A stretch of DNA of 64,000 bases from Ancistrus triradiatus (GCA_025084515.1 JAJAGP010000220.1:241820-305819); one strand, 5' to 3'. Positions 1 through 12,122 are shown, counted from the stretch's first letter. Numbers and translations are program-made. The notes: generated by a model not told the origin, from the letters alone.

Positions 1-467
1 TACAAGCTACATAAGTCCCAACCAAGTACTACATATATTTAAAAGTTTCTTTAATTTAAAAGAATGAACCATTACATGCTGACATAATACCACCATTCAC
101 TTCAATTCAAAAAAGTGCTGCTGACCTACATGGTACCAAATACAATTGTAGCCTTAACCTTTTTTGCAACATTGGGAAATGCCAACGCTTTTCTTTTTAC
201 ACTAAAGCACATTAAGCATTTTCTGAAAAGGCGGTCTCACCTCTATCTTGGCCCATGGCTGACTGGTTCATGGAAGAATGAAGGACTCCATCTGACTGAA
301 CACTGGAAGGTCTAGGAGGCATCTGGTTCCCTGTGTAAGGTAGATCCAAAACCTCTTTAGGCAGTTCAGTGACGTCTTTCGTTTCATAAGCAGCAAATGA
401 ATGAGAGTATTGGCAGCTGTCATATAAACCAATGGAAATTTGTATTTGTATGTAGTCAGTTACCCAC

Positions 468-696
468 CGGCAGGTGAAAGGGGTCCGGTACGAGAGGGTG
501 TGGCGCTGGCGGGGGAGCCCACAGGTGAAGGTGATGGTCCGCGGATTCCCGGCATGTGGGGTGAGGTGTGTGGAGAGAAGGGCGACTGTGCCGGGTTGCT
601 CTGCTCGCCCTGACTGCTGGAGACCCCAGATGTGCTGACCCCTGGACTCAGTGCCCCTTCTGTTCCTGTGGGCAGGTCATCTATGGAACCCAGGTC
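468..696 (-). CDS. arid1a: arid1a coding exon 5 (last exon in window)
   Basis: Exon 5 adds about 76 codons (residues 605-680). It starts DLGSIDDLPTGTEGALSPG after a TTTCTGTTTCAG acceptor and runs through SSSQGEQSNPAQSPFSPH and GIRGPSPSPVGSPAS to GPLSPA. This is the most conserved stretch of the ARID1A N-terminus and nearly identical to human. The exact 3' end is slightly uncertain. A donor GTGGGT after base 468 gives phase 1, matching the human phase, while GTAACT four bases downstream would give phase 2. I chose the former. The remaining exons, including the ARID domain, lie beyond the left edge. Confidence 0.92.
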
Positions 697-884
697 CTGA
701 AACAGAAAGCAGGATGTGTGGTTTTGAAGGATGTTAGCAGGCTTGGTCCGAACATGGATTTTAGGCAAGCTTTTATTGTCTTAAGAATTATCGTAAGAAA
801 TTATAATACTGTGATCCAAATTCAGCTAGGACCCATGTGTAATTTTGGAATTCAAACTTAATTGGTTCCCAGAAGTCCAGTCAA

Positions 885-975
885 ATTCCATTTCTTTAAA
901 GAATTGGGGGCAAAAAAAAAAATTTGAATGTCCCAATGTCCCAATTGGTTGAGAGAGAGGTTCCACTGTATAGCC
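885..975 (-). mobile_element. Possible DNA transposon end
   Basis: The minus strand reads TACAGTGGAACCTCTCTCTC and AATTGGGACATTGGGACATTC, a CAGTGG-type end similar to pogo-like elements. It lies about 190 bp upstream of the exon 5 acceptor in intron 4. Confidence 0.35.
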
Positions 976-2358
976 TAATTACCATCTCAGACGTATTCTA
1001 ATAACAGCTAATTATTATAGCTGACATAACTGAACTCAGTAAATGTTCAGTCACACCACCGGTGGAATGTGCTCTTTAGAGTATAGAACAAAGTCCCTCA
1101 GCACTGACGCCACAAAGCTTTGCTGACATCTAGTGCTTCTCTGCATCCTTTGGTTGAAACCAAAACATTGTCACATCCTTGCTCATGCATGTTGCTATAG
1201 AAAAGTCACCTCACAAGCCAGTGTCTGTACTGCATATATCCCAGCATTCTTTGGCAGAATAAAAACTGATCATAATTCCAAGTGGTGTTCAAAGTACGTA
1301 CACACAGTTAATTAGCCAATGTTCTGGCTGTATAATAAAGTGCAGCCTTTTCGACTGAACAAAAAACAGCGATGGACCGATGCATAGTTTTCCAGTTCCG
1401 ATCTGATTCCAATACACAACTGACGGTGCTGGTACATGTTCCGATACAGGAGCCATTCTCATTATTGGTATTGTGTGGTAACACTCAGTGGTTTTCTGCA
1501 TGTCTCTACTCTGGGCAGGAAAGGGACTTGCAAATCGAGTTTGAGAACTTTCGACATCGTTTGTATGAGCCAGAACTGCATCGGACAGTTGCAAGTTTCA
1601 TGGTCCAGTGCAAGCTCCAATCTGGAATATGGATCAGAAAGTGGATGTCTGTCTGATATCTGATGAGTGAATGATGAACTGAATTATTTCCATTTTATAA
1701 AGTTAATTCCTGTAACAAGGTTGTACACTAACCATCGACTACAATTATCGTACAAAAACAATGCGTAACTGAAGCTAGAGAGCCAGCTTTGTGTCGCTGC
1801 TTATTTAAATCATTGCGATAATATGGATTATTATTGCCCAAGCCTAAATGTCAGGCAGTGCATGTGACAGTAAAGCAAATGCTCCACAAAGAGCCAATAT
1901 CAAAGGCTCTTTAACACGAAGGCCATACAACAGTCTGTATTAAATGGAAAAGCATAAATAGACCAAGAAATGGCCTCCAGTGAAATGTACTGCTATAAGG
2001 AAATAAGAAGCAAGACTGAGGCAAACATTACTGTGTCCATTATTACCTGATAAAAGGACCTTACAGCGGCTGCTCTCATTTATGTCAGGGGCAACTGCTG
2101 GAGTTTGGGACTGCCCCTAAAAAAGTGGACTGGTGTGAAAAACCGATCTGAGTACCGAAGTACTGTGTGCGTCGCTTTATAGCCAATCTGCCATTAGAAG
2201 ATGGTTTCCAGCATTATAACGCACCCAGCCACAAAGCAGCCCAAACTGCTTCCATGACATGACAACAAGTTTAAGGTTCTGCAACGAGATCCTCAGTGCA
2301 TCCTATAGGAGAAACTACAAATGTCAGACATGTGTAGCCCAAGAATGTGCAGCGGATC

Positions 2359-2811
2359 CATTTTATCAGCTCCACTTACCATATAGATGCACTTTGTAGT
2401 TCTATAATTACCAGCTGTAGTCCATCTGCTTATCTACATACTTTGTCTGTTCCCTAGTGATCAGGACCAGCACAGATCAGGTACTATTTGGGTGGGGGAA
2501 CATTCTCAGGACTGCAGTGACACCGATGGGGTGGTGGTGTGTTAGTGTGTGTTGTGCTGGATCAGACAGCAGTGTTGCTGGAGTATTTGAACACCTCAGT
2601 GTCACAGCTGGACTGATAATAGTCCACCAGTCAAATGTTCAGCCACCAGCATCCTGTAGGCAGCGTCCAGAGAGCACTGATGAAGGACTTGATGACCAAC
2701 ACAAACTGTGTAATATCTCTACAACAGTATGTAGAGAAACAGACGGACTACAGTCTGTAATTGAAGAACTACAAAGTGCATCTATGTGGTAAGTGGAAAT
2801 GATAAAATGGA
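2359..2811. mobile_element. Long-TIR MITE (about 85-bp inverted ends)
   Basis: The left arm (2359-2445: TTTATCAGCTCCACTTACC, GCACTTTGTAGTTCTATAAT, CTACATACTTTGT) is inverted at the right (2725-2811: GTATGTAGAGAAACAGACGG, GAACTACAAAGTGCATCTA, AAGTGGAAATGATAAAATGG). The core carries GTGTTAGTGTGTGTTGTGCTGG and related sequence. It is non-coding. Confidence 0.75.
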
Positions 2812-2895
2812 GATTGGGCATAAACACAAGGAGGTGTACCTAAAAGTAACTGCTGAGTGCATAGTGTGTGCAATATGGACTTCCAATATTGATAT

Positions 2896-3602
2896 TAGGG
2901 ATGGACCGATCGGACTTCAGTTCCGATACCGATACACTTTGCATATCGGTCAATACCTGATATCGATCCAATACCATAGTTGAAGTAATAAACCAAATAC
3001 TTCACCATGTGTGACAGACTTAATGCATCAGTATTGACTTCTTTACTAACTTTGTAACACAAAACGTAACAGATCAGCACAAATGTACTATGCTATTTAT
3101 GTCACTAAAATAAAAATTGTGCAGGACCTTGGCACAGCATTCATATTCAAAATAAAAAACAAGTCAAACATCTTTACCTATATTTATATATTATTAATGT
3201 ACTCGTTACATTTACAGCATTTAGCAGACACCCTTATCCAGAGCGATTTACAATTGGTACAGTCTTGATACAATCCAAGCAACTGTGGGTTAAGGATCTT
3301 GCTCAAGGACCCAACAGTGGCAGCTTGGCAGAGGTGGGATTTGAACCCTGGACCTTCTGGTCCAAAGTCCAGTAACTTAACCGCTAGGCTACCACAGTGC
3401 ACAGTCCCATCATTATACATCTGTTCTGCCAGTGTTGCATGGTTTAATCAAACATAACTGATGTATGGCGTAGGACGTGTCCCAAAATTAAAGTGAACGG
3501 ATCGGTTCTGTGGATTGGCTTAATTTTCCAATATCCGATCCAGCTAATTGTGTTTATATCGACACCAATATCCGATCCCACTATCGTATCGGTGCGTCCC
3601 TA
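2896..3602. mobile_element. hAT-like non-autonomous element with nested SINE
   Basis: It is bounded by TAGGGATGGACCGATCGG and the inverted GTATCGGTGCGTCCCTA. Ends of the TAGGGATGCACCGAT type recur in this window and fit hAT-type MITEs. A minus-strand SINE (3208-3400) sits inside and is therefore younger. No transposase remains. Confidence 0.65.
3208..3400 (-). repeat. tRNA-derived SINE, family 1 (UnaL2-like tail)
   Basis: Read on the minus strand: a tRNA-like head with box A (TAGCCTAGCGGTTAAGT) and box B (GGTTCAAATCC), a shared middle (AGCTGCCACTGTTGG, CTTGAGCAAG) and a 3' tail CTCTGGATAAGGGTGTCTGC like that of eel UnaL2/L2 LINEs. It is inserted in the hAT-like element at 2896-3602. Confidence 0.85.
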
Positions 3603-4007
3603 TGTAATACTGACTAGAACAATAATCTAATTTGATGCCGGTGCCTTAAGTCCTCTGTAGTACCAAGTCACTTTGCTCTGTGCCTGCAGTGAAAGCCCTA
3701 GTTATGCATAAAACCCGACTATTTTACAACTTCTAAAACTACATTCTAATTAAGTGCACTTCTGAGGAAGCATAAAGCATTTTATTATGCTTTATTATAT
3801 TAACAGGGTGTAAAACAAGCAGAAGTTTAATGAGAAGGTCTTTTTACCCATCCTGACTGTAATCCCTACGGTAGCCTAAAGTGTTGTGTGTGTATGTTTG
3901 GAAGTGTCCCCATGCACCCCCTCGTGAGTTCAGCACAAATTTGCAAGCTCATCTGCCAGTTACATCAGACTAAGGAAGAGGGAAAAAGTGAAAGGGAGGA
4001 GAACGAG

Positions 4008-4009
<2 letters not shown>

Positions 4010-4041
<32 letters not shown>
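4010..4041. repeat. (CA)n microsatellite
   Basis: About 16 CA units in intron 4. A shorter CA run lies at 4224-4240, followed by A-rich tracts to 4300. Confidence 0.95.
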
Positions 4042-4045
<4 letters not shown>

Positions 4046-4493
4046 GACGCTGGCCAAGTATTCCCATAGAAATCTCACACTCACAAGCTGGCAGCGGCCC
4101 CGAAGCCGGCGGTGTTGCACTTGAAATGGTGCCCATTACTATTTTTGGGCCATGACCTGACTGAGAAACCCCAGAGGGAGAGACAGGAGGAGGACGCTGA
4201 TTCAGGCTCCCGCTCCGACTGCCACACACACACACACACACCACCCCCCGATGCACACACACCAAACTAAAGAAAAAAAAAAAAGAGAAAAAAAAAAAAA
4301 AGTGACCCAAGGCTAGTACAGAATTCCTAATGGAGGGAAACCCCAAGTGTGTAGGTGTTTCCTTTTTCAGCCTATGCGAGCCCAGTTGTATTAAGACAGA
4401 GTATCTGTATGCATTTGATTTGTAAGAACGTTTGTTAGACCCAGGTTTATATTACCAGATGACTTGTGGGAATGCAACCTCAGCTGGGTGTCA

Positions 4494-4655
4494 GAAGTCA
4501 AGTCAAACTTATTTATATAGGGCTTTTTACAACAGACCATTGCCTCAAAGCAGCTTTACGAATATCAACCACAGGGCTGGGCAACCCTAGTGGCAAGAAA
4601 AAACTCGCCAAATGTTGTGAGGACCAAGACTAAGAAGGGACCCAACCTCCTATAA
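4494..4655 (-). repeat. Retroposon 3' end with (ACTTG)-type tail
   Basis: The minus strand reads GGTTGGGTCCCTTCTTAG, TTTTTTCTTGCCACTAGG, AAAGCTGCTTTGAGGCAATG, and then a TTGACTTGACTTC tail. The same arrangement occurs in plus orientation at 58735-58938. It fits a LINE/SINE 3' end with a simple-repeat tail. Confidence 0.65.
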
Positions 4656-5989
4656 CCAGTATACACCATCTGACTGCACCTCAGACCTCCTTAGAGACAG
4701 TGTTGACCAAACTGAATTTAGTACATCACTGTCAGTAGCGGAAAAAGTTAGACTCCAGTTACAGGTGATAGACTTTTTAACTATAGCTGCCAATTTCTTC
4801 ATCACATCTACACCATCTGTACGGTCTTAACTGAACGGTAGAAACTAGCATGGCACCCATTATTCATTAGCCATCAGCAGGATTGAAAGGGTTAAAGAAA
4901 AACAGCATTTTGATTAGGGCTTTTTTCTCTTTTTAATGAAGCAAGACGAGAAACAAACGATGCCTGAAGGTCCATTAGGGCTTTATTAGGGCAAACCACC
5001 TCCTTACAGGGAGAGTATAAGCATGTTGAGGTCTAAAGTAGACCAGTTCACTAAACAGTTCCTGATGCAAAGTCCATGACGTAGCATTTTCCAAATCCGA
5101 CAACAAATCTCATGAAACATGGAATTATTCCCGAGGAAAACTGCAGTTTTAATTACTTGACCTGCACCGTGTCACCACTGCCGGAGATCAGTAAACCCAG
5201 ACAAAACTGATTGTGGCAATGACACGTCAGCAGCAGCATTTTACCAAGCAGATTTCTTCCCTTTGGAAGAGAACATTGGCTATTTCGAAGTTTGTCAGTG
5301 TGGCAAACCAAACGTTATTTACTGAGAAGTGTGACAAGGTGCATCATCCCAAATGAGACCACTACCATTAGGGCAAAGCGTCACCGGAAAGGGGTGTACA
5401 TGGTCTGCAACAGCGTGCAATGTAACCCCTACATGAATGCAGGAGCCCAAGGTTTCGCAGCAGAACACTGCCCAGGACGTCACCCTTAATGTTATTCACT
5501 TCACCTGTCAGTGTAAGGATTTAATGTTCCGGCTGATCTGTGTAAATCAGAGGTCGATCCCACAGCAGCGAGTGTACGTTCTCAGTAGATCATGTCTGCT
5601 GATACGTAATAAGGTCCAATTATACACACAGACGGCTCTTGCATTGCTGAGATTTAAAGTAGTGATTTTGTAATAACCAGAAGACAGCTATACTACTTAA
5701 AGAGCCCCCAAAGTACTTTACATATTCTCTTTCCAACAGCTTAACAACGAGTTCACATTATTGATTTTTTTTTTTTTAAGTTATTATTGGGCTCCTGTGA
5801 GAGACAACAGTTAAGCATTCGCACCATCATTAGAAAATCGTTTAGTTTGGCTAATACTGCATTTGAGAGGATTACATGGGGGCAATACATTGGCACAGGT
5901 CCAAAGTTCCGAGTTAGAATCAGTATTGTACATCGGCTTGGAGGAATTTTAGTCAGATTGTCCACAGAACAGCTTCAGCTCTGGATTTC

Positions 5990-6416
5990 CCTTATATGTA
6001 CCACTTCAACAGTTCCATTGGATTAAGGTCTGACTTTGACTTGGCCATTCCAAAACGAACTATTCTTCTTCAACCATTCTTTGACAGGACGCCATTTGTG
6101 CTTAGGGTCGTGGTTGCTACATGATCCATGTTCTCCTCAGTTCACAGACTCCATTATAGAATTTGCTGGTATAACTCAATCAGTGATGGCCCTGGCGCAG
6201 TAAAAACAGAGGCCCAAATCATGACACTACCGCCACCATGTTTCACAGATGGTATCAAATTCTTATGCTGGAATGCAGTGGTTTTTTTCCTCCAGACATA
6301 CTTCTCATTTAAACGAAGAGACCATTTCAGGTTCATGCATACAGTTTTTCCCCAATCCTTCTGGATTGCTACATGATGGGCAGCAAGGTTCTTTCTGGAA
6401 CAATTGTGCATAGGAG
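5990..6416 (-). pseudogene. Tc1 transposase remnant, minus strand
   Basis: The minus-strand frame 6154-6411 reads NLAAHHVAIQKDWGKT, LRLNEKYVWRKKTTAFQHKNL and PSVKHGGGSVMIWA, the central catalytic region of Tc1. Antisense continuation to about 5990 includes a degraded KEWLKKNSSFWNGQVKV-like stretch. It is related to the 9.9-12.1 kb family. Confidence 0.8.
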
Positions 6417-6486
6417 GGTTGAATTGTTGTACAGTATTAACAAATGTGAAAGTGGCCTTTAGTTGGTTAGATGTTACTCATTTATA

Positions 6487-6675
6487 TACATTTGTGTCAT
6501 TTAGCAGATGTCCTTATCCAGAGCGACTTAAAATGGTTAGTCTTTCAATCTAAGCAATCTTTCAATCTTGGGTCTTGCTCAAGGACCCAACAGTGGCAGC
6601 TTGGCAGAGATGGGATTTGAACCCTGGACCTTCTGGTCCATAGTCCAGTATTTAACCGCTAGGCTACCACAGTCC
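6487..6675 (-). repeat. tRNA-derived SINE, family 1
   Basis: The same head, middle and tail as the 3.2 kb copy, with the middle partly rearranged (a duplicated TCTTTCAATCT). It splits an old minus-strand Tc1. Confidence 0.85.
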
Positions 6676-6960
6676 CACTCTTGAGAGGAGTGATCTTTGC
6701 TGGTCAACCTCTCCTGGGGTGGGTACAGCACCTCCTTCGAGATAGTGCTGTAACCTTTTCCACCCTGATAAGCATCAACTCTTTCTGTGGTCCTCAAAAA
6801 TCTCCTTTGCCCACGCCATGATACACTTCCACAAACATGTCTTGAAGATGAGAATGATAGATCCCTGGTCTTTAAATACAACAGGGTTCCCAGTCGCACT
6901 GCCACTGGATCATCCTTCTCAACAAATAAACGATCAAGCATAAAATGTGTCTCATTCGTT
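6676..6960 (-). mobile_element. Tc1 left-end and transposase N-terminus remnant, minus strand
   Basis: Read on the minus strand this carries ACTGGGTTCTC-like terminal sequence's partner (AACCCAATTAAACGAATGAGAC), TTTAAAGACCAGGGATCTATCA and then the start of Tc1 transposase with AKEIFEDHRKS and KGYSTISKEV. A SINE at 6487-6675 separates it from the catalytic remnant at 5990-6416, so both are probably one old minus-strand Tc1. Confidence 0.72.
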
Positions 6961-6978
6961 TAATTGGGTTCTCTGTAT

Positions 6979-7409
6979 TAGTGATGCACGATATATCGGT
7001 GGCTGATATATTAATATCGGTCCGATATTAGAATTTTAGCCGATATTATAACCAATATTTATTATATATTTACATATGAATATTTTTTCTTTTGGCTGTT
7101 ACTCTTAAAGCAAAATATCTGATGTTGCTGAGTTTATAGTTATATATCCAGCTACCTTTTTAAAGGACAGTTAGAAAAAATGGAATTAATTTTTCCTTTG
7201 AGCAAACTGCAACTGACCCGTTTTATTGCTTATTATTATTTTATTGCTAAAATGAATTACTGTGTCAGTTTAAGAACAGTTCATATATGGATTATAATGT
7301 GAACTTTTTAAAAATGCTGATAGGTTAAATTATCAGCTTTTAACATCGGTAACGTGCTAAACATCGGTTATCATATCGGCTCGAGAAATTCAACATCGGT
7401 GCATCCCTA
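6979..7409. mobile_element. hAT-like MITE, 430 bp
   Basis: The left end TAGTGATGCACGATATATCGG is matched by the inverted AACATCGGTGCATCCCTA at the right. Inside there are several subterminal CCGATAT repeats and AT-rich filler with no coding sequence. Confidence 0.65.
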
Positions 7410-7431
7410 CTATTTATATAATTTCATGTTT

Positions 7432-7493
7432 AGGACATAATTGTGCAGAAATTCAGAAACCTTTAAAGAGATCACAAACTTCCAAGCACTACT
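7432..7493 (+). mobile_element. Tc1 right-tip remnant
   Basis: About 60 bp ending ATCACAAACTTCCAAGCACTACTG match the extreme right tip of the 9.9-12.1 kb Tc1 family. Nothing else of the element is attached. Confidence 0.6.
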
Positions 7494-7736
7494 GCATTAA
7501 GTAGGTAAGGCATGGCAAGATGGCACTCTCGTCATTCGTGTTAATCCGGGACGATACAACACTTTTTCCAAGACCACCATGCCACTTTTTTCGGTATTAG
7601 GACACTGCAATTTGGACAAAAACAAACCACTGACGACTTCGAAACCTGGCAGAAAACCCGTCTCGATTCTGACCTGCCTCCTAGGGGATATAGGTTATCA
7701 TCTGCTAGACACCAACGATACACTAAAGTGTTAAAG

Positions 7737-7919
7737 ACTGTGGTAGCCTAGCGGGTAAGTTAGGACCAGAAGGTCCAGGGTTCAAATCCCACCTCTGCCA
7801 AGCTGCCACTGTTGGGTCCTTGAGCAAGACCCTTAACCCACAATTGCTTGGATTGTAAGACTGTATCAGTTGCAAGTCGCTCTGGATAAGGGTGTCTGCT
7901 AAATGCTGTAAATGTAAAA
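7737..7919 (+). repeat. tRNA-derived SINE, family 1
   Basis: A full copy in plus orientation, from ACTGTGGTAGCCTAGCGGG through box B GGTTCAAATCC to the tail GTCGCTCTGGATAAGGGTG and AAATGTAAAAT. Confidence 0.88.
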
Positions 7920-8425
7920 TGCGGAGCAACTGTGTCAAAACGATGACAACAACAAATCAATTAAAACTCTAGCATTAGCACTCCTCCCGCACATCAGCAG
8001 CTCTCGCATAATGACAGGGGAAGGAAGTGTATCTTAATTAGCCATGAAAGCCTCCAAGTCGGTCCACAAACTGTTGGGTCTCAGGGTTGCTGTTCGTCCG
8101 ATTGAGAAATCAACAAATCATAGCACTGAAACCTTGTTTAACATTAGCCAATACCGCTTCTTCAATTCAGGCTGAATCATTTAGCACAAGGCCAGAATTG
8201 CAGCATGCCCAAAGAATCCCCTCAGCGACACGGTGCCTCCCTCATTCGCATTCAAACACACAGACGATCACAAGATCGCTCATCTGACACTGATCTGAGA
8301 AAGAAGACTGAGCCAAGTTATCCCCTACTGCCTTTAACACAGGACCCCTTACACAGTCTGATCCCACACCCGAGCTCGTCAGGGGAGGAGTAGCACGGGT
8401 CATAAGACTGGCATATGAGAAGACA

Positions 8426-9418
8426 CTCACTGGCCATTTTATATGGAAGCACTTTGTAGTTCTACAATTACAGTCCATTTGCTTCTCTACATACTTTGTT
8501 AGTCCTCTTTACTCTGGTCAGGACCACCACGATACCACCAATAGATCAGGTACCATTTGGGTGAGGTGTTAGTGTGGGAGAGCAGTGCTGCTGGAGTTTT
8601 TAAACACAGTGTTCACCAACAGTGCACTCCAATAGACATCTACCATATTGCTCCACCTTGTAGATGTAAAGTTCGAGACGGTAGCTCATCCGCTGATGCA
8701 AAGTTCGTGTTAGTCATCCTTCATCAGAGCTCACAGAAGGCTGGTGGCTTGACATTTTTGGTCGGAGGACTACAGTACTGTTAAATTCTTAAGCCATTCG
8801 ATTAGATAATACAGGAAAATACAGGAAATTTGTTTGCAATGTTAAAAAACTGGCTTAAAATCTGAAAAACAGCTTCTATAGGCTACAGTGGTGGGTATTT
8901 AGTGTGACCTCCCCTTACACTTGAGCAATAGCAGCATCTGGCAGCTTCACTGGGATGCCAAGTTGATCCTTTTACAGTCTGAAGAAGCTGGATCAGGAAT
9001 AGTCCTTTTGGAAGGGTAGCAGCCAAGTCACCCAAGTGAAAAAGCTAAGACATGCTCAGGCTCACCAAGACTGGAATGAAGATCAGTGGAAATGTCTTAG
9101 AGTGACAATCAATCTAATGGTGGCCTAAGAGTTTTGGACACTATCAGTGACCATTGGGTGTTCAAAAACTCCTTAGGTGATCCACCCATACCAGCACAAC
9201 ACACTAACACACCACTATGTCCGGGTCACTGCAGTGCTGAGAATGGTCCACCACCCAAATATTACCTAATCTGTGCTGGTCCTGACCATTAGAGAACAGA
9301 GTAAATGGGATTAAAAGTAGATAAAGGACTACAGAACTACAAAAGTGCTTCAAAATAGCAAATGGAACTGATAAAATGGACAAGGAGTGTAGGATTAAGT
9401 AGGTGTACCTCAAAGTGA
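8426..9418. mobile_element. Long-TIR MITE, second copy, interrupted
   Basis: The left end (CACTGGCCATTTTATATGG, CTTTGTAGTTCTACAATTAC) and right end (GACTACAGAACTACAAAAGTG, GAACTGATAAAATGGACA) are inverted and of the 2.36-2.81 kb family. The middle is interrupted by the repeat at 8880-9050. Core words such as ACCAGCACAACACACTAACACACCAC are present in the right half. Confidence 0.65.
8880..9050 (+). repeat. Repeat shared with 31.86-32.01 kb
   Basis: GAGCAATAGCAGCATCTGGC and TACAGTCTGAAGAAGCTGGA match the copy near 31.9 kb. It interrupts the long-TIR MITE that spans about 8426-9418. It is probably an internal fragment of a DNA transposon. Confidence 0.5.
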
Positions 9419-9904
9419 TTGTCAAGTCAAAAAGCATCAAGTTCCAATGAGGAAAATAACTTCCCAATTTCAAGTACTCGTATAACCAGGCAGCGCTCAT
9501 GCAAGCACACTTTTGCACTCTACACACACACACACACACTTTTTCCTGTTGCTGTGCTGCAGCCATTGATTTCCAAAGCTGAAGCGGTAGCAATGGCACG
9601 CTGCCCATCTGCTGACTGCACAAGATCAGGCCGGCAAACTCAGTCTCCTGCCCTGCACATTTCATTCAGCAATACTGACCACTCATCAGAGCCAGCGAAT
9701 CCCTTGTCAAAGCACATGCAGCCACATCAACAAATTTACACAGACACCCCACAACCAGACAAACACGGATTCCAAACAAAGATTAGAGATGCACTGAAAC
9801 AGAAAACTACAGACAGAGTGAAATCTTTGGTCAAAAAAAGGTCATGTTAGCCTGGGACAAATGCAGTTAGCAAACAAACTGAACTTAGGGAACCAAGGCT
9901 TGTA

Positions 9905-12122
9905 GTTGGTGCACAAGTTTAAAAAGTGTAAACCTCAACCTCTTCAGACAAGAGTTTTAAAAAGCTGAAGATGTGACTGAGGTCATATTTCTGCATAAAT
10001 ATGACTTAAAACATCATCAGACTTTCACACAAGTCCTAAAAGTAGATAAAAAGAACCCAGTTAAATGAGACAAAGCTATTATACTTGGTCATTTATTTAG
10101 TGAGGAAAATGATCCAATATTACATATTAGTGAGTGGCAAAAGTATGTGAACCTCTAGGATTAGCAGTTCATTTGAAGGTGAAATTAGAATCAGGTGTTT
10201 TCCATCAATGGGATGACAATAAGGTGCGAGTGGGCCCCGTTTTATTTAAAGAACAGGGATCTATCAAAGTCTGCTCTTCACAACAAGTTTGTGGAAGTGC
10301 ATCATGGTACGAACAAAGGAGATTTATGAGCTTAGAAAAAGATTTGATGCTCATCAGGCTGGAAAGGCTTACAAAACCATCTCTAAAGAGTTTGGACTCC
10401 ACCAATCCACAGTCAGACAGATTGTGTACAAATGGAGGAAATTCAAGACCATTGTTACCCTCCCCAGGAGTGGTCGACCAACAAAGATCACTCCAAGAGC
10501 AAGGCGTGTAATAGTTGGTGAGGTCACAAAGGACCCCAGGGTAACTTCTATGCAACTGAGGGTCTCTCTCACATTGGCTAATGTTAATGTTCATGAGTCC
10601 ACCATCAGAAGAACACTGAACAACAATGGTGTGCATGGCCAGGGTTGACAAGGTAGAACAGACCTGAACAAGGAGAGAAAAAACGCGATAGATGTGACTA
10701 AAGTGGAGGGGGGGAGGGGAGGCAGAGGTAGGGAAAGCGGGGATGACACAAAGACCTTATTATATGAACTTAAACTCCAGTGGGAAAATGTATAAAGATA
10801 TGCAAAGTGGAGAGGGGTACAGAAGGGGGGGGGGCAAGTCGAGCGAGACAATAAAAAAAATAAGAGAAACTGGTGAGGGGGGCGCGGGGGCGACGTGGGG
10901 GGGGAGCGAAACAAAAATAAAGCGTTATGGTTTAGAGAGAAAGAAAAACACTGCATTCCAGCAGAAAGAACCTTTTCCATCTGTGAAACCATGGTGGTGG
11001 TAGTATCATGGTTGGGCCTGTTTTGCTGCATCTGGGCCAGGGACGGCTTGCCATCATGGATGAGGGAACAATGAATTCTGGAATCATATCAGACCCCTCC
11101 TTCCTTTCTTCTCGGCTCATCGGACCTTTGTGCCTCCTCTCGTCCTTTCTCTTTTTGCTAATCTTCTTTTTCATTTCCTCGCTCCACCTCCTTTATCGGC
11201 CCTCTCCTTTGTCCAGTTTGCCCGCCCTATTTTCCTTCTTCTTCTCCCTTTCTCTCTCTTTTCCGAGAAGAGAAACGGAAAACGGTTCCTGAACATATGT
11301 AAATGAAAGGAAATCTCAAGAGAGGAAGGTGAGTCATTGCAGCAAGGACAACGAAGGCCTTAAGCACCAAAAGCCGTTCGACCAAAGCAATGGTTTAAAG
11401 AAGAATAAGTTCATGTTGTTGGCATGGCCAAGCCAAAGTCCTGACCGTTAATCAGGGATTGAAATGTTGAACCCACAAGGAGGAAGGACTGAAGGAGAGC
11501 AGCTAATGTGAGGAAAAAACCAACCACATCCCAGAGCTGAAGCTGTTCTGTACGGGAGGAATGGGCTAAAATTTCCTCCAAGCAGACTGATCAACAGCTA
11601 CAGGAAAACGTTTTAGCTACAGTAATTGCTGACACAGGGTGGTTCACACCAGATACTGAAAGCAAAGGTTCACAACTTTTGCCACTCACTAATATGTAAT
11701 ATTGAGATCATTTTCCTCAATAAAAAATGGACCAAGTATAATATTTTTGTCTCATTTGTTTTAACTGGGTTCTCAATGATCTACTTTTAGGGGAGTAGGA
11801 ATGGAACAAAGGGACGGGAGAAAGGAGGGGAAAAAGGAAGAGAGAGGTGAGGAAAACCAAAAAAAAAGAAATGTAGAGAGCGAGAGAGAAAAGAAAGGTG
11901 GATATTCAGAAGGAATAGTAACGGAAGCAGAAAGATATGTAATATTGGATCATTTTCCTCAATAAATAAATGACCAAGTATAATATTTTTGTCTCATTTG
12001 TTTAACTGGGTTCTCTTGATCTACTTTTAGGACTTGTGTGAAAATCTGATGATGGTTTAGGTCATATTTATGCAGAACTATGGAAAATTCTAAAGGGTTC
12101 ACAAACTTTCAAGCACCACTGT
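9905..12122 (+). mobile_element. Tc1-like transposon with internal patchwork insertions
   Basis: The right end is clear: GTTCACAAACTTTCAAGCACCACTG just before TA at 12123. It has a roughly 220-bp inverted terminal region (TCATTTGTTTAACTGGGTTCTC, CTACTTTTAGGACTTGTGTG) mirrored near 9985-10110 on the left. The left tip is diverged. Transposase sequence is recognisable at 10304-10648 and in pieces at 10915-11090 and 11290-11690. Foreign-looking purine- or pyrimidine-rich blocks replace element sequence at about 10655-10905, 11095-11285 and 11793-11937. The right terminal region is present twice (11690-11790 and 11937-12035). Confidence 0.85.
10304..10648 (+). pseudogene. Tc1 transposase N-terminal fragment
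   Basis: The frame begins MVRTKEIYELRKRF and continues AHQAGKAYKTISKEFGLHQSTVRQIVYKW, the first helix-turn-helix of the Tc1 paired-like DNA-binding domain. SGRPTKITPRARR, the GRPR-like linker, and a second HTH (TSMQLRVSLTLANVNVHESTIRRTL) follow. It stops after VHGQG where the normal product would run on into the catalytic core. The break coincides with the first purine-rich block. Confidence 0.85.

Noticed and set aside
3960..4346. 128-aa minus-strand frame
   Set aside because: The Phe- and Val/Cys-rich product comes from A-rich and CA-repeat DNA.
9419..9850. 143-aa plus-strand frame
   Set aside because: It crosses a CA microsatellite and MITE edge and has no domain or codon signal; chance frame.
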